Assembly (NCBI RefSeq): GCF_000183425.1
Contig: NC_014759.1
Span: 2,821,001 to 2,885,000, forward strand
Direction of reading: 5' to 3'
DNA: 64,000 nt
Source of the DNA: Marivirga tractuosa DSM 4126
GTDB lineage: Bacteria; Bacteroidota; Bacteroidia; Cytophagales; Cyclobacteriaceae
Positions 7,385 to 16,388 of the stretch are shown here, one piece after another; position 1 is the first letter of the stretch; every line of letters begins with the position of its first letter. Made by a program: the position numbers and the translations under genes. Below the pieces are notes generated by a model, which did no database searches, was not told the DNA's origin, and saw only the letters and a list, made by a program, of their open reading frames with translations.

Positions 7385-8046
7385 TTTTTAATGCGTTCAA
7401 ACATTGATTCTAATTTATGCCGGTTTTGCCTTAAATCCGCAAGTTGACACTCGTAACTTTTTAGGGAGAAGATATTGGGAAAACTTAATTTACCCATGGC
7501 AATAGAATAACTGATGGTGATAGGTAAGTAATTTAAAAACATGATGACTTTTTGAAAAGATTGGGTGTGTACCTTTTTAAATCCTAGCCTCGATGCTGTG
7601 TGAGGATTTATAAAGTAAGCATTTGCCTTTATTTTTAAATCGTCATTTCTTTCGTTAAAGCTATCCAATAAATTTAAAAGCCCTTCCATGTAGCTGTAGA
7701 GAATAGTCTTTTTGTTTCTGGACTCGCTCTTTTGAATGCTAAGGGTGTAGTAGTAGTCGAAAAGTGTTCCCCCGTGCAAATGAATGCTATTGTTTTTTAC
7801 TGCTGATGACAAAAGTAAAGGGGAATAATAAACTATTTGGCCACTATTTCTGCCAGTAGGAACATCAATAAATGAGGCAAAAATGGAGATTACTGGCTGA
7901 ATTAAAACCAACAAAACCCAAAGACTAGTGCTCCATGCCATGAATACAATCACCGCAATAATGATCAACATATTGAAAACAAATGACCATAATTTTCTTT
8001 TTTGGTCTCTTTTCGGAAGAATATAATAGCGGTGAACAACTTTCAT
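7381..8046 (-). CDS. Hypothetical membrane-anchored protein
   Basis: A 221-residue protein that I do not recognise. A basic N-terminus (KRDQKRK) precedes two closely spaced hydrophobic segments at about residues 22-60, then a soluble region of about 150 residues rich in Tyr, Asn and Lys. By the positive-inside rule the N-terminus and the C-terminal domain should both be cytoplasmic. It lies 33 bp below the threonine dehydratase gene and overlaps the GreA-like gene by 4 bp, so the three may form an operon. Confidence 0.7.
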   Translation of the reverse strand: MKVVHRYYILPKRDQKRKLWSFVFNMLIIIAVIVFMAWSTSLWVLLVLIQPVISIFASFIDVPTGRNSGQIVYYSPLLLSSAVKNNSIHLHGGTLFDYYYTLSIQKSESRNKKTILYSYMEGLLNLLDSFNERNDDLKIKANAYFINPHTASRLGFKKVHTQSFQKVIMFLNYLPITISYSIAMGKLSFPNIFSLKSYECQLADLRQNRHKLESMFERIKK

Positions 8047-8079
8047 AAACCTTTAAAACTAGTTTGCAATTATGCTATA

Positions 8080-9033
8080 TCAAAAAGGGAGCTTTTTTAA
8101 ATCTACATTGCCACCACAGAGGATTACTCCTACTTTTTTTCCTTTATATTTTTCGGCAGTTTTCATCATAGATGCAAACGGAACAGCACCCGAAGGCTCA
8201 ACCACCAATTTTAAATAATTAAAAATTAAACGCATGGCCTCAATTATTTCTGCATCACTTACGGTAACAATATCAGTAATGTAATCTTGAATAATAGGAA
8301 AGTTTCGCTCTCCCACTGAAGTCCTGAGCCCGTCCGCAATGGTATTTGGGTTTTCCATTTGAATAAGTTTTCCTGCCTTCCATGATCGATAAGCATCATC
8401 GGCTCCTTGTGGTTCAGCCCCAATAATTGGTATTTTATGTCCAAAATATTGAGAAGAGAGTAATGTTCCCGCCATTAATCCACCCCCACCTATTGGTGCA
8501 AATATTGCTTTTAAGTGATCAGTATCCTCTATCATTTCTTTAGCACAGGTTGCTTGCCCTGCAATTACATCGTAGTTATCATAGGGATGAATAAAAGTAG
8601 CCCCAGTTTTTTCAATTACATCATTTAGGGTTTCTTCTCTTGCCATTAAATTGGACTCACAAAAAATAACTTCAGCACCGTATTTTTTTACCGCTTCAAC
8701 TTTCACCTCAGGAGCATTTTGAGGCATTACGATGTAAGAAGGTATTTTTGCTATTTTTGCTGTTAGTGCTATAGCTTGTGCGTGATTGCCTGAGGAATGA
8801 GTGGCAACCCCTTTTTTAAGCTGCTGTTTTGTTAATGACAAAACAGCATTAGATGCGCCACGCATTTTAAAAGCCCCAACTTTTTGTAAGTTTTCACATT
8901 TAAAATATACGTTTACTCCTAACATTTCATTTAGTTGGGTTGAAGTAAATACGGGAGTGCGGTGTACATAATCATGAATTCTTTTTTCTGCAGCTAGTAT
9001 ATCCTCTTTTTTGGGTATTTCTTGAAGGAGCAT
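8080..9033 (-). CDS. Threonine ammonia-lyase / serine racemase-like PLP enzyme
   Basis: Fold-type II PLP enzyme of 317 residues. K56 in VGAFKMRGA is the Schiff-base lysine. SSGNHAQA (residues 80-87) is the substrate loop, GGGG at 182-185 binds the PLP phosphate, and the C-terminal LCGGNVDL is typical. The protein lacks the C-terminal ACT-like regulatory domains of biosynthetic IlvA, so it belongs with catabolic threonine dehydratases (TdcB) and serine racemases: L-threonine to 2-oxobutyrate, L-serine to pyruvate, or serine racemisation. No isoleucine genes are adjacent, which agrees with a catabolic role. It is divergent from the esterase-like lipoprotein gene across 92 bp. Confidence 0.88.
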   Translation of the reverse strand: MLLQEIPKKEDILAAEKRIHDYVHRTPVFTSTQLNEMLGVNVYFKCENLQKVGAFKMRGASNAVLSLTKQQLKKGVATHSSGNHAQAIALTAKIAKIPSYIVMPQNAPEVKVEAVKKYGAEVIFCESNLMAREETLNDVIEKTGATFIHPYDNYDVIAGQATCAKEMIEDTDHLKAIFAPIGGGGLMAGTLLSSQYFGHKIPIIGAEPQGADDAYRSWKAGKLIQMENPNTIADGLRTSVGERNFPIIQDYITDIVTVSDAEIIEAMRLIFNYLKLVVEPSGAVPFASMMKTAEKYKGKKVGVILCGGNVDLKKLPF

Positions 9034-9125
9034 AATGTTTAGTTTATATTATTTCGATATATTGCTTACTTATTTTATAAAATGCATTTCATAATGCAAG
9101 GATATTTTGAAAACAACACATAACT

Positions 9126-10379
9126 ATGCAATCTAATAAGTTTCTACGATTATTTTTCTTCTTATCTATGCCTCTTTTATTTTGGGCTTGTGATAATAAT
9201 GAATTGGAAGATGAACTGGAAGATGAATTTGAGTTCCAACATGTTGTAAGCTATGAATTTTTAGATTCTATATCATCAGAAGAAATATCTGCTCGGTTTG
9301 GTGAAAATAATCCTGCCAGTGGATTTATCAATTTTGATATAACTGCCCATAAGATTACTTACATGACAGAAAACTATGATGGAACAGAGGTGGAGGCTTC
9401 AGGCTTAATTTTGATTCCAATTGTAAGCGGCTCTTCTAAATTAACAAGTTTTCAACATAGTACTTTAGCAAAAGACCCAAACCCAGAGATTGATCAGGAA
9501 AGTAGAGCACCTTCTTATTTGTCAGTTGATAATGCCGAAATTCATTTGTCAGCATCTCTTTTTGCAGCAAATGGATATATGATTTCTGCTCCAGATTATA
9601 TTGGTTATGGAAGTACTAAAGATATGTTTCATCCTTATGAACATGCCCAAACCACCGCAACAACAAGTTATGATATGCTTGTAGCAGCAAGAGAATATGC
9701 TGAATTCTTAGATGTAAAAATTAGAACAGATAATGATACCGAAGAAGAAGAATTATACCTTCTTGGCTATTCTCAAGGAGGAAATTCAACTATGGCTTTA
9801 CATAAATATATAGAAGAAAACCATAGCGATGTATTTACAATCACTAGAAGTGCGATGGGCGCAGGTGCATATCATAAATCAGCGGTTGGAGATTATATAT
9901 TCAATTATGAAGGCGATTTAGGGTTTTCCATTAGCCTCTACTTATGGGTGATGGATACTTACGATAGAGTTTACTTGCAGAGGGGAATGGATTATTATTT
10001 GCAGGAACCATATGCAAGCGAAGTAAAGAATAACGGTTATTTCGCATTAAGTAACACTAATCCACAAGAAATATTTACGGAAGAATTTATTGCTGAAGTT
10101 AATGACCCAAACAGTGAGTTTTCTTTAGCTTTAGCAGATAATGACATCCATGATTGGAAAGCAGAGGCTCCAATAAAATTGTATCATCATGAAAATGATC
10201 AATTAGTGCCCTATTTCAATTCTGTTGATGCATATAATAATATGACAGATAATGGAAGCACCGAAGTTTTATTTGAAACTTATACATTTACGAATGTAAG
10301 TCCTGAGGAAATACATGGTGCTGCGGGTGGTAACTTTTTTGCAGACGTGATTTCACTGTACTTCAGGTCTGGTATTTGA
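9126..10379 (+). CDS. Secreted alpha/beta hydrolase lipoprotein (lipase/esterase-like)
   Basis: A 417-residue alpha/beta hydrolase with a lipoprotein signal peptide (LLFWA-C22) followed by a very acidic linker (about residues 24-40), so it is probably tethered to the outer membrane. The nucleophile elbow is G-Y-S216-Q-G-G. D358 (HENDQLVP) and H397 (EEIHGAAG) are good candidates for the rest of the triad. The order and spacing resemble secretory lipase or prolyl-peptidase-like hydrolases, so an ester or peptide substrate is possible; I cannot choose. It is followed after 58 bp by a receiver gene on the same strand. Confidence 0.82.
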   Translation: MQSNKFLRLFFFLSMPLLFWACDNNELEDELEDEFEFQHVVSYEFLDSISSEEISARFGENNPASGFINFDITAHKITYMTENYDGTEVEASGLILIPIVSGSSKLTSFQHSTLAKDPNPEIDQESRAPSYLSVDNAEIHLSASLFAANGYMISAPDYIGYGSTKDMFHPYEHAQTTATTSYDMLVAAREYAEFLDVKIRTDNDTEEEELYLLGYSQGGNSTMALHKYIEENHSDVFTITRSAMGAGAYHKSAVGDYIFNYEGDLGFSISLYLWVMDTYDRVYLQRGMDYYLQEPYASEVKNNGYFALSNTNPQEIFTEEFIAEVNDPNSEFSLALADNDIHDWKAEAPIKLYHHENDQLVPYFNSVDAYNNMTDNGSTEVLFETYTFTNVSPEEIHGAAGGNFFADVISLYFRSGI

Positions 10380-10437
10380 ACTTACGTAGTTTGGATTTCA
10401 ATCTAATATTCTAAATTGTATATAACCAAATTAAAAA

Positions 10438-10851
10438 ATGCCTTTACCTAAAAAGAACTTTGAGGTTTTAATCGTTGACGATGATGACATGACTGTTTTT
10501 CTGCATCAGGTTTATGTAAAAGAAAATGAGTTTCACTTAGATCCAAAGAGTTTTTACAATGGTAAAGATGCAGTAGAGTACTTTGAAACTTATTTTAACG
10601 CTAGTAAGCATTACTGTGTATTATTAGATATAAATATGCCAATTTTAAATGGTTGGGAATTTATGGATCACATTATAGAAAAAGGCATGAACAAAAATGT
10701 TTCGGTTATAATTTTAACATCCTCCATTAATACTGCTGACCGCGAGAAAGCTAAGCATTATGATCTTGTAATCGATTATATTGAGAAACCGCTTTCTTCA
10801 GATTATTTAAGTCAATTAAAAACACAGGACAAAATGAAGGCATTCTTTTAG
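10438..10851 (+). CDS. Single-domain response regulator (receiver only)
   Basis: A 137-residue CheY-like receiver with no output domain. The acidic pocket is VDDDD (residues 13-17), the phosphoacceptor D64 lies in LLDINMP, the switch Thr94 in ILTSSIN and the conserved Lys117 in IEKPL. No histidine kinase is encoded near it. It closely resembles the receiver at 58679-59086 (both carry LTSSIN and KPLS). Its 3' end overlaps the convergent unknown gene by 4 bp. Confidence 0.93.
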   Translation: MPLPKKNFEVLIVDDDDMTVFLHQVYVKENEFHLDPKSFYNGKDAVEYFETYFNASKHYCVLLDINMPILNGWEFMDHIIEKGMNKNVSVIILTSSINTADREKAKHYDLVIDYIEKPLSSDYLSQLKTQDKMKAFF

Positions 10852-11663
10852 TTTGAGTTTTTTTTACTCTGTTCATCATAAAATAATTTCAGTCTAGCAT
10901 TTTGTTTCACCCCTTCTTTGGCATAAATAATAAAATAATATATCCCAGTCCTTTCACAATGAGTTTTCATTAGGTTGTTTTTATCCTCAACTTCATTTAA
11001 AGGTTGCTTTTCCCGCTTAAGGTCTGTTACTTTTAATTCAAGGTTTTTATTGTCCTCCCATAGGAAATAATAGTCAGTGCCCTTTGTAAACACATAGGTA
11101 TATTCTTTAAGAACAGGTAGGTCATCCGTTTTTATATCCAAGCTGTATTCTTTCAAGAAGGTCAGTGCTTTCAAATCTGTAGTTTGATTGAGATTGCTCA
11201 TGGGAATTTTAATTTCTCCTTCCCGCTTTCTTTTCAGTTTTGAAAGGCTAATACAACTGCCATCAGGGTTTTTAGAATACAATACAAGTTTATAGTTACC
11301 GCTTTGATGCTTATCCAAAGAAATAAGTAATTCTCCTTTTTCTTCTAGTTCAATCGTTTCAATTTCAATTTCAGTATTGTCCCAGTCAAAAACCTTGTAT
11401 TTTAAAGAAGCATCTGGATTAACTTTCTTTATCACAAAGTATTGTGGATTTTTAGAGGAAGACGTAAATCTGGTTTCTTCGTAAAAGGGAATATCTTCAT
11501 AAGCTTTAATTGATAAAATCAGGTTTAGATCAACCTTTAAGGAATCAGGTTCAAGAGTGGATGTAAAACTCAACAGCTGATCGGTACATTTTGTCTGGGA
11601 AAATGCAGTAATCGAATAGGTGCTTATTAGCAATAGGCGTATTAGTTTGATTGCTTTCATCAT
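10848..11663 (-). CDS. Hypothetical exported protein downstream of ECF-FecR
   Basis: A 271-residue protein with an N-terminal signal peptide (hydrophobic residues 7-20, cleavage likely after AFS) and a beta-strand-rich body. The two halves look alike: each ends in a G-x-Y-x(2-3)-(L/I)-Y strand (GNYKLVLYS and GIYYFIIYA), hinting at a duplicated beta-sandwich, although identity is low. I recognise no family. It is the last gene of the sigma-FecR unit, only 7 bp after the fecR stop, in the place where a TonB receptor or cargo gene would usually sit. Confidence 0.7.
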   Translation of the reverse strand: MMKAIKLIRLLLISTYSITAFSQTKCTDQLLSFTSTLEPDSLKVDLNLILSIKAYEDIPFYEETRFTSSSKNPQYFVIKKVNPDASLKYKVFDWDNTEIEIETIELEEKGELLISLDKHQSGNYKLVLYSKNPDGSCISLSKLKRKREGEIKIPMSNLNQTTDLKALTFLKEYSLDIKTDDLPVLKEYTYVFTKGTDYYFLWEDNKNLELKVTDLKREKQPLNEVEDKNNLMKTHCERTGIYYFIIYAKEGVKQNARLKLFYDEQSKKNSN

Positions 11664-11670
11664 AATGAAT

Positions 11671-12339
11671 TTAAAGGTTCATATAGTTTTCAAAAATAAA
11701 AAGGGGCCGTTTGGTAGTATGTTTATTATTTAATAATACAGTTTTACCATCTTTTGTAAAGTGCAATTTTTCTCCCCCAGCAAATGACACTTCCTCCGGT
11801 GTAACTGATGGGTTTAACCACCTTATGTTTCCTTTATTAACAAAGACCTTCATTTCTTTTTTCTCAATTGTCTGAATTTGTAAAGAAGAGTTTCCCTCAA
11901 GCATCAAATACCCATTTGGAGTTTCAATTAATAAGTGTTCATCCGGCTCAGTACTTACTTCAGCAGTGCCATTTATTTTAATCCATTTGGTTGATGCAAA
12001 GCTTAATGAATCGAATTCAAAATATGAGTTTTTAGTAAGATTGACCTGACTGCCATCTGATAACACAAAACTTTGTGCAGGGCTATTGGAATCAATTGAA
12101 TCGAGAACCCAGAAGGCCAAAGAAAACAGCAATAATAAACTTGCTGCTGCCCAGTACCATTTTGTGTTGCGTTTCGGGCTAGAAGAAGGAAGGCTGATTT
12201 CATTGAAATCTTCGACAACCTGATTGAAAAAAACTGAATTTCGTTCAGATTCACCTATCCAATTCATCAACTCTTCCTCCTCCTTTGTTGATAGTTTACC
12301 CTCTAAATAGCCCCATATTTTTGAATAAGAGTTTTTCAT
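11671..12339 (-). CDS. FecR family anti-sigma factor
   Basis: A 222-residue single-pass membrane regulator. A short cytoplasmic N-terminal domain (residues 1-60, with the SERNSVFFNQV stretch typical of FecR N-termini) precedes a transmembrane helix at about 63-79. The periplasmic FecR domain starts FVLSDGSQVNLTKNSYFEF and continues with KINGTAEVS and LLIETPNGYLML. FecR proteins hold an ECF sigma factor until a periplasmic signal, usually from a TonB receptor, releases it. The cognate sigma gene is immediately upstream, 43 bp away. No STN-domain receptor follows, so the signal source is open. Confidence 0.9.
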   Translation of the reverse strand: MKNSYSKIWGYLEGKLSTKEEEELMNWIGESERNSVFFNQVVEDFNEISLPSSSPKRNTKWYWAAASLLLLFSLAFWVLDSIDSNSPAQSFVLSDGSQVNLTKNSYFEFDSLSFASTKWIKINGTAEVSTEPDEHLLIETPNGYLMLEGNSSLQIQTIEKKEMKVFVNKGNIRWLNPSVTPEEVSFAGGEKLHFTKDGKTVLLNNKHTTKRPLFIFENYMNL

Positions 12340-12382
12340 TTTTTTAATTCTATATAGTAGAGGAAGAATTGTCTCTTTACCC

Positions 12383-12868
12383 CTAATGATCGCTTAGATA
12401 TTTTTTAATTTTTTTGATGGCAATGGTGACCTGGTTTTCTACTGTCTTCTTGCTAAGCTTTAAATAGTCAGAAATCTCTCGATGAGTTAAGCCATCATCA
12501 ACTTTTAGCCGCATAATTTTTTTGCACTTTGGAGGGAGGGAATCGATTGCTGTTCGCAATTGTATTAATCTGTTCTCATTAGTTTCCACTAGCCTTTTCT
12601 CTTCTGCTTCCGATTTGAGAAATTGGAGATTGACTTCCTTTTGTTTCTTTTCTTGAGCTAAGATGGCGTAAGCTTCAAATTTGGTGCATTGAATGAGGTA
12701 AGGATAGGGTTTTTCGATTTCTGATAATTTGTCAGAAGCCCATAATCTACGGAAAACGTTGTGTACGGCTTCCTCAGCATTTTCCTGAGAACGCATTAAA
12801 GCAAAAGCAAACTTAATTAGCTTTTCTTGGTAATCCTGATAAAATTGTTGAATGAGTTTCTGTTTCAA
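12383..12868 (-). CDS. ECF-type RNA polymerase sigma factor
   Basis: A 161-residue sigma-70 family protein with only regions 2 and 4, as in ECF factors. Region 2 covers about residues 8-75 (FAFALMRSQENAEEAVHNVFRRLW), and region 4 covers about 105-155 (LPPKCKKIMRLKVDDGLTHREISDYL, then the recognition helix). The start is taken as TTG at 12868 because no in-frame ATG precedes the conserved region-2 sequence. It is paired with the FecR gene downstream on the same strand. Adjacency makes FecR its likely anti-sigma factor (inference). Confidence 0.93.
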   Translation of the reverse strand: MKQKLIQQFYQDYQEKLIKFAFALMRSQENAEEAVHNVFRRLWASDKLSEIEKPYPYLIQCTKFEAYAILAQEKKQKEVNLQFLKSEAEEKRLVETNENRLIQLRTAIDSLPPKCKKIMRLKVDDGLTHREISDYLKLSKKTVENQVTIAIKKIKKYLSDH

Positions 12869-12935
12869 TTCAATTTTTATAATTAGAGAAAAAAATTTCT
12901 AGACCCCCCTAAAAGAAGGCAAGAAAAATTTAATC

Positions 12936-13595
12936 TTATAATCCTTGAACGATTTCCTTTTTCAGAAACTTGAGGCTCCACATTCCCCTAAGGTCACCAA
13001 CTTTATAACCAATGGCTTTATCATTTGGATATTCCTGCTTTAAGATGGCCTGAACCTCTTTAGAAATTTGGCTTGAGCTGCCATGGCAATTCAAACAAAG
13101 CTCAGAGGGTATTTTTATGGGATTATTGTAAAGTATTGTGTCTCCTGGGCGGATAAATTGAACGTTTGCTGCGATATCATCACCTTGTTTAACTGAATAT
13201 TCGTAAGCTTCTAAAACTTGCTTTTCTATAACAGATGGAATGTTTTTAGGATTTCTGTTTTTGTTGCTGACCCTTTTTAGAAAAACTTTGTATTCATTCG
13301 CTAAACTATCCGTTAGTGGATAAGCCTGCATACTGCAAAACTTAGCAGCGGCTTTATATCCACCTTCGGCATATTGTTGGGATATTTTGCTCATGAATAC
13401 GGAAGCTGCTTGTTTCGTGATAGAATCCCCAAGCTTTCTTGTTCTGTTGATGATGTCAGCTTCAGAAACTCTTTTTACTTCTCTTTTTTCTTGAGTATCC
13501 TCAATTCGTTTGGGTCTTCTTTTTTCAGTCGAAAAACCACAAGCCCAAACTATCAAAAGAACCATGGCCAATGATAATTTGGTTGAAAAAGACAT
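12936..13595 (-). CDS. c-type heme lipoprotein, Tll0287-like (DUF3365) domain
   Basis: A 219-residue lipoprotein (lipobox IVWA-C19) with a single c-type heme motif C167-L-N-C170-H171 and the flanking architecture of the Tll0287-like domain, a PAS-like heme sensor fold. In the characterised Tll0287 protein the heme is bound by the CXXCH histidine and a distal cysteine. C87 in KFCSMQAYPLTDSLA is at the right place for that cysteine. In other bacteria this domain is often fused to HAMP-kinase sensors. Here it is a separate polypeptide whose start codon lies 1 bp after the stop of a HAMP-GAF-PAS transducer. Redox or gas sensing at the envelope is the likely role (inference). Confidence 0.82.
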   Translation of the reverse strand: MSFSTKLSLAMVLLIVWACGFSTEKRRPKRIEDTQEKREVKRVSEADIINRTRKLGDSITKQAASVFMSKISQQYAEGGYKAAAKFCSMQAYPLTDSLANEYKVFLKRVSNKNRNPKNIPSVIEKQVLEAYEYSVKQGDDIAANVQFIRPGDTILYNNPIKIPSELCLNCHGSSSQISKEVQAILKQEYPNDKAIGYKVGDLRGMWSLKFLKKEIVQGL

Positions 13596-13596
13596 A

Positions 13597-15516
13597 TTAT
13601 ATTAATTCTTCATTTGAAACTACAGCTCCTATCATCAGATAACTGCTTCCACCAGAATCTTGACTACTCAATGGCCCACAAGAAAATTGAGCATTTACTA
13701 TATCTCCTGTCTTGTTCTTTAGTTTTAGAACACCGGACCACGTCTTACCAGCTTCTAAAGATCCCTTCAATGATTTTAAAGCATCTTTGGATTCAACTAT
13801 TTTAGACAATTCATTTCCACTTAAATCAGAAGAAGAGTAGCCTAATTTATCTGAAACCACGTTGTTGGTGCTATTAATATAAAAAGAACCATCAAGTTCA
13901 ACCATCATATTGGTGTAGTTGATGATTTTTTCCTTGTCTTCCCTTTCACGTTGAGCACGCTCCATTTCTTCTTGTGTTGCCTGAAGCTCCTCCATGTTTT
14001 GACGCATCTCCTCTTCTTGTGAACGCATTTGCTCTGTCATCTCTCTCGATTCTTCCAGCAATTTGGAAGTTCTTTCATTGATTTTTACAGAAGAAATAGT
14101 AGATGCAATGTTTTCAGCAATTTTCTCGACAAATTCCCGTTCGTGTTCAGCGAATTCATTGAATGAGGCGAGCTCTATTATGCCGTAAGTTTCATCATTA
14201 ACCTTCAATGGGACAATTAATACACTATTTGGATTTGCTTCGCCCAATCCTGAAGTAATCATCACATAGTCCTGAGGAACTTCGGTCATATAGATGGTTT
14301 CAGCTTCTAACCAGGCTTGACCTGTTAAGCCTTCACCTTCGTAGATTTTTTGCTCTAAGTATTTCTTTTTATCCCATGCATAGCAGGCAGTTAATTCTAA
14401 GAATGGATCATCATCGTCCTCTCTATTTATAACAAAAATACCCCCTTGATTGGACTTGGTATATTTCACTAAATTTGAAATAATATCATCTGAAAGAAGG
14501 GAAATATTATCATTGTTTTTTCTTAAAATATCTCCGAACATGGCCAAGCCTTCTGTTGACCAATTACGTTTTTTATCTTCCTCTGCCACTTTACGCAAGT
14601 TGCCCCTCATGTTAATAAGAGCATTTCCTAGAACATCTTCCTCACTTAAAGGCTCATAATCGGAATCGTATTTTCCATTACCGATATTTTCAGCGAAATA
14701 TGAGGTGTCTTTTAGTCCATCTACTAATTGACCCACAGCCACAGCCATTTCACCAATTTCATCATTACCGAATTTCCTATCATTATTTTCAGGTAGTATT
14801 CCTTTTCCTAGTTTTACAATGATATCTTTAATGTAATTTACAGGTTTAGTGATAGAGGAAGCCAACCAGAAAGCGCCTATTAATCCTAATACGATAAAGA
14901 CTATTCCTAGAATAATAGATGTGTTTCTCAAACTATTGGAGGAATCTAATACATTGGCTTCATATTGTTCCGATTCATTTTGTTTTTGTACAAGAATCTC
15001 GTTCAGGTGTGCAACTACAGTATCTGTTCTTGGGATAACTTCTCTTTCAATTGTTTCCGAAGCCATAAATTTCACGATGGGATCCTCATAATCTTCGAAA
15101 GTCACTAAACTTTCCATCACCTCTTTCTGAACGGCTAGCAAGTCCTCAAATTCTGAGAAAACAGTATCCATTTCGAGCTTTTGTTCTTTGTTATCCCAGT
15201 TTTCTTTTAAAGTGGTAATCTTTTCTTTCATGGCAGGATATTCCTCTTCATGAATAGCTCGCAAACTTTGTTTGTCGGTTTCGCCACTTTGGAGGTGCAC
15301 CCAGTTGGTTACTAGCATTTTTGATCTGATAATCAGAAGGTTGAAATCTTTAATGCTGGTTAAAGAAGGCTTAATTACATTGGAATTAGTTGCGGTTAAA
15401 TTACTGTTTTGAGAGACAGTAAATATGGTGATACCAGCATAAACAATAAATATTAATATAAGGGTTATAAACCCACCCAATATCTTATTACCAATAGTAA
15501 ATCGAAAGTTTTTCAT
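13597..15516 (-). CDS. HAMP-GAF-PAS membrane transducer without catalytic output
   Basis: A 639-residue membrane sensor. In order: TM1 (about 13-34), a periplasmic four-helix-bundle region (35-198), TM2 (199-221), HAMP (219-272) with a second HAMP-like segment to about 310, GAF (about 340-480), a charged coiled coil (480-530, including EEEMRQNMEELQATQEE) and a C-terminal PAS domain (531-635). There is no histidine-kinase, GGDEF/EAL or methyl-accepting signalling hairpin, so output must go through protein contact. It sits between a YfiR gene (upstream) and a heme lipoprotein gene (1 bp downstream). The GAF and coiled-coil part is paralogous to the protein at 43144-44562. Confidence 0.87.
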   Translation of the reverse strand: MKNFRFTIGNKILGGFITLILIFIVYAGITIFTVSQNSNLTATNSNVIKPSLTSIKDFNLLIIRSKMLVTNWVHLQSGETDKQSLRAIHEEEYPAMKEKITTLKENWDNKEQKLEMDTVFSEFEDLLAVQKEVMESLVTFEDYEDPIVKFMASETIEREVIPRTDTVVAHLNEILVQKQNESEQYEANVLDSSNSLRNTSIILGIVFIVLGLIGAFWLASSITKPVNYIKDIIVKLGKGILPENNDRKFGNDEIGEMAVAVGQLVDGLKDTSYFAENIGNGKYDSDYEPLSEEDVLGNALINMRGNLRKVAEEDKKRNWSTEGLAMFGDILRKNNDNISLLSDDIISNLVKYTKSNQGGIFVINREDDDDPFLELTACYAWDKKKYLEQKIYEGEGLTGQAWLEAETIYMTEVPQDYVMITSGLGEANPNSVLIVPLKVNDETYGIIELASFNEFAEHEREFVEKIAENIASTISSVKINERTSKLLEESREMTEQMRSQEEEMRQNMEELQATQEEMERAQREREDKEKIINYTNMMVELDGSFYINSTNNVVSDKLGYSSSDLSGNELSKIVESKDALKSLKGSLEAGKTWSGVLKLKNKTGDIVNAQFSCGPLSSQDSGGSSYLMIGAVVSNEELI

Positions 15517-15612
15517 CTTTTGGCCTTTAAAAATTATTCTTTTTTAAACTTAATGAATTTTATTGAATTATAAATTCAATCCAATATTTATGCATCTTGT
15601 TTTATGTAATAT

Positions 15613-16131
15613 TTAATTTATTTCTTCTCCAAAACGAGTTAGTTCTTGAGACATTTTTAAACCTGAACTTTCCAGTTTCTGAGTATTTACTTCAAATCGT
15701 AATTTGCCATTTACATCCTTAAAGTTTATCATGGCTCCATTTCTTGCCATGCCTTCAGATTCGGTCACTAACAAACATGGCTGGTTATTTAGTGCAGTCT
15801 TAATAGCTCCGAAGTTTTGGTTTTGTTCCGAAGGAATAAATAATATATGATAAAAGTCACCTGCGTTTACTTTGTCAAGCTGAACGACCTTTATATTTCT
15901 CTCGCCTACTTTTTTAATTTCTGCCATTTCTTTTAATAATGGCGTAATTGCTGATTCTCCCATTACCGCTATGATAAAATCACCTTTCTTTTTTTCTTGT
16001 GGCCAATCAATATATTTTGTAAAACTGTAAAAAAACACCTTATGAAATCGGTAGTTCTTTTCTTGAGCGGTACTGACCTTTGCTATAAAAAGGAATATTA
16101 ATAATAAGGGAACGATTTTTAAGTGACGCAT
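15613..16131 (-). CDS. YfiR family periplasmic protein (DUF4154)
   Basis: A 172-residue secreted protein. A Sec signal peptide (about residues 1-22, ending STA-QE) precedes a YfiR-type domain: VFFYSFTKYIDWPQ near the start, GDFIIAVMG in the core, and ISF/NFKDVNGKLRFEVN near the C-terminus, where the family typically has INF..N..LRFEIN. In Pseudomonas YfiR is a redox-sensitive periplasmic inhibitor of the HAMP-GGDEF protein YfiN. The next gene downstream (96 bp) is a HAMP transducer, which supports an analogous partner role; that is inference. It probably heads the minus-strand operon. Confidence 0.88.
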   Translation of the reverse strand: MRHLKIVPLLLIFLFIAKVSTAQEKNYRFHKVFFYSFTKYIDWPQEKKKGDFIIAVMGESAITPLLKEMAEIKKVGERNIKVVQLDKVNAGDFYHILFIPSEQNQNFGAIKTALNNQPCLLVTESEGMARNGAMINFKDVNGKLRFEVNTQKLESSGLKMSQELTRFGEEIN

Positions 16132-16359
16132 CCGTTAATGAGTTTCTCTGATTCTTTAATTTTTAATGCAAGTTATATTATACAAGCGTAATTTAACCTA
16201 CTTCTATTTATTTTTAAAGTGAAAAAGTAGTCATTTTTCAGTGAAAAAAGAAGTAATAATCGCTGAACAGCATTGAAAATCCTTTGAATTCTACTGGCAA
16301 CTTATATTTATGTTAAAATATGATGTGTTTTGGGCTTTACTCTATTGATTAATATTTAG

Positions 16360-16367
16360 TAGTTTTG
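16360..16367 (+). promoter_or_regulatory. Putative -7 promoter element of prfA (TAGTTTTG)
   Basis: It fits TAnnTTTG and ends 21 bp before the prfA ATG, inside the divergent spacer between the YfiR gene and prfA. No TTG at 17-23 bp spacing is evident. Confidence 0.4.
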
Positions 16368-16388
16368 CATAGATAAATTGATTGCTTG

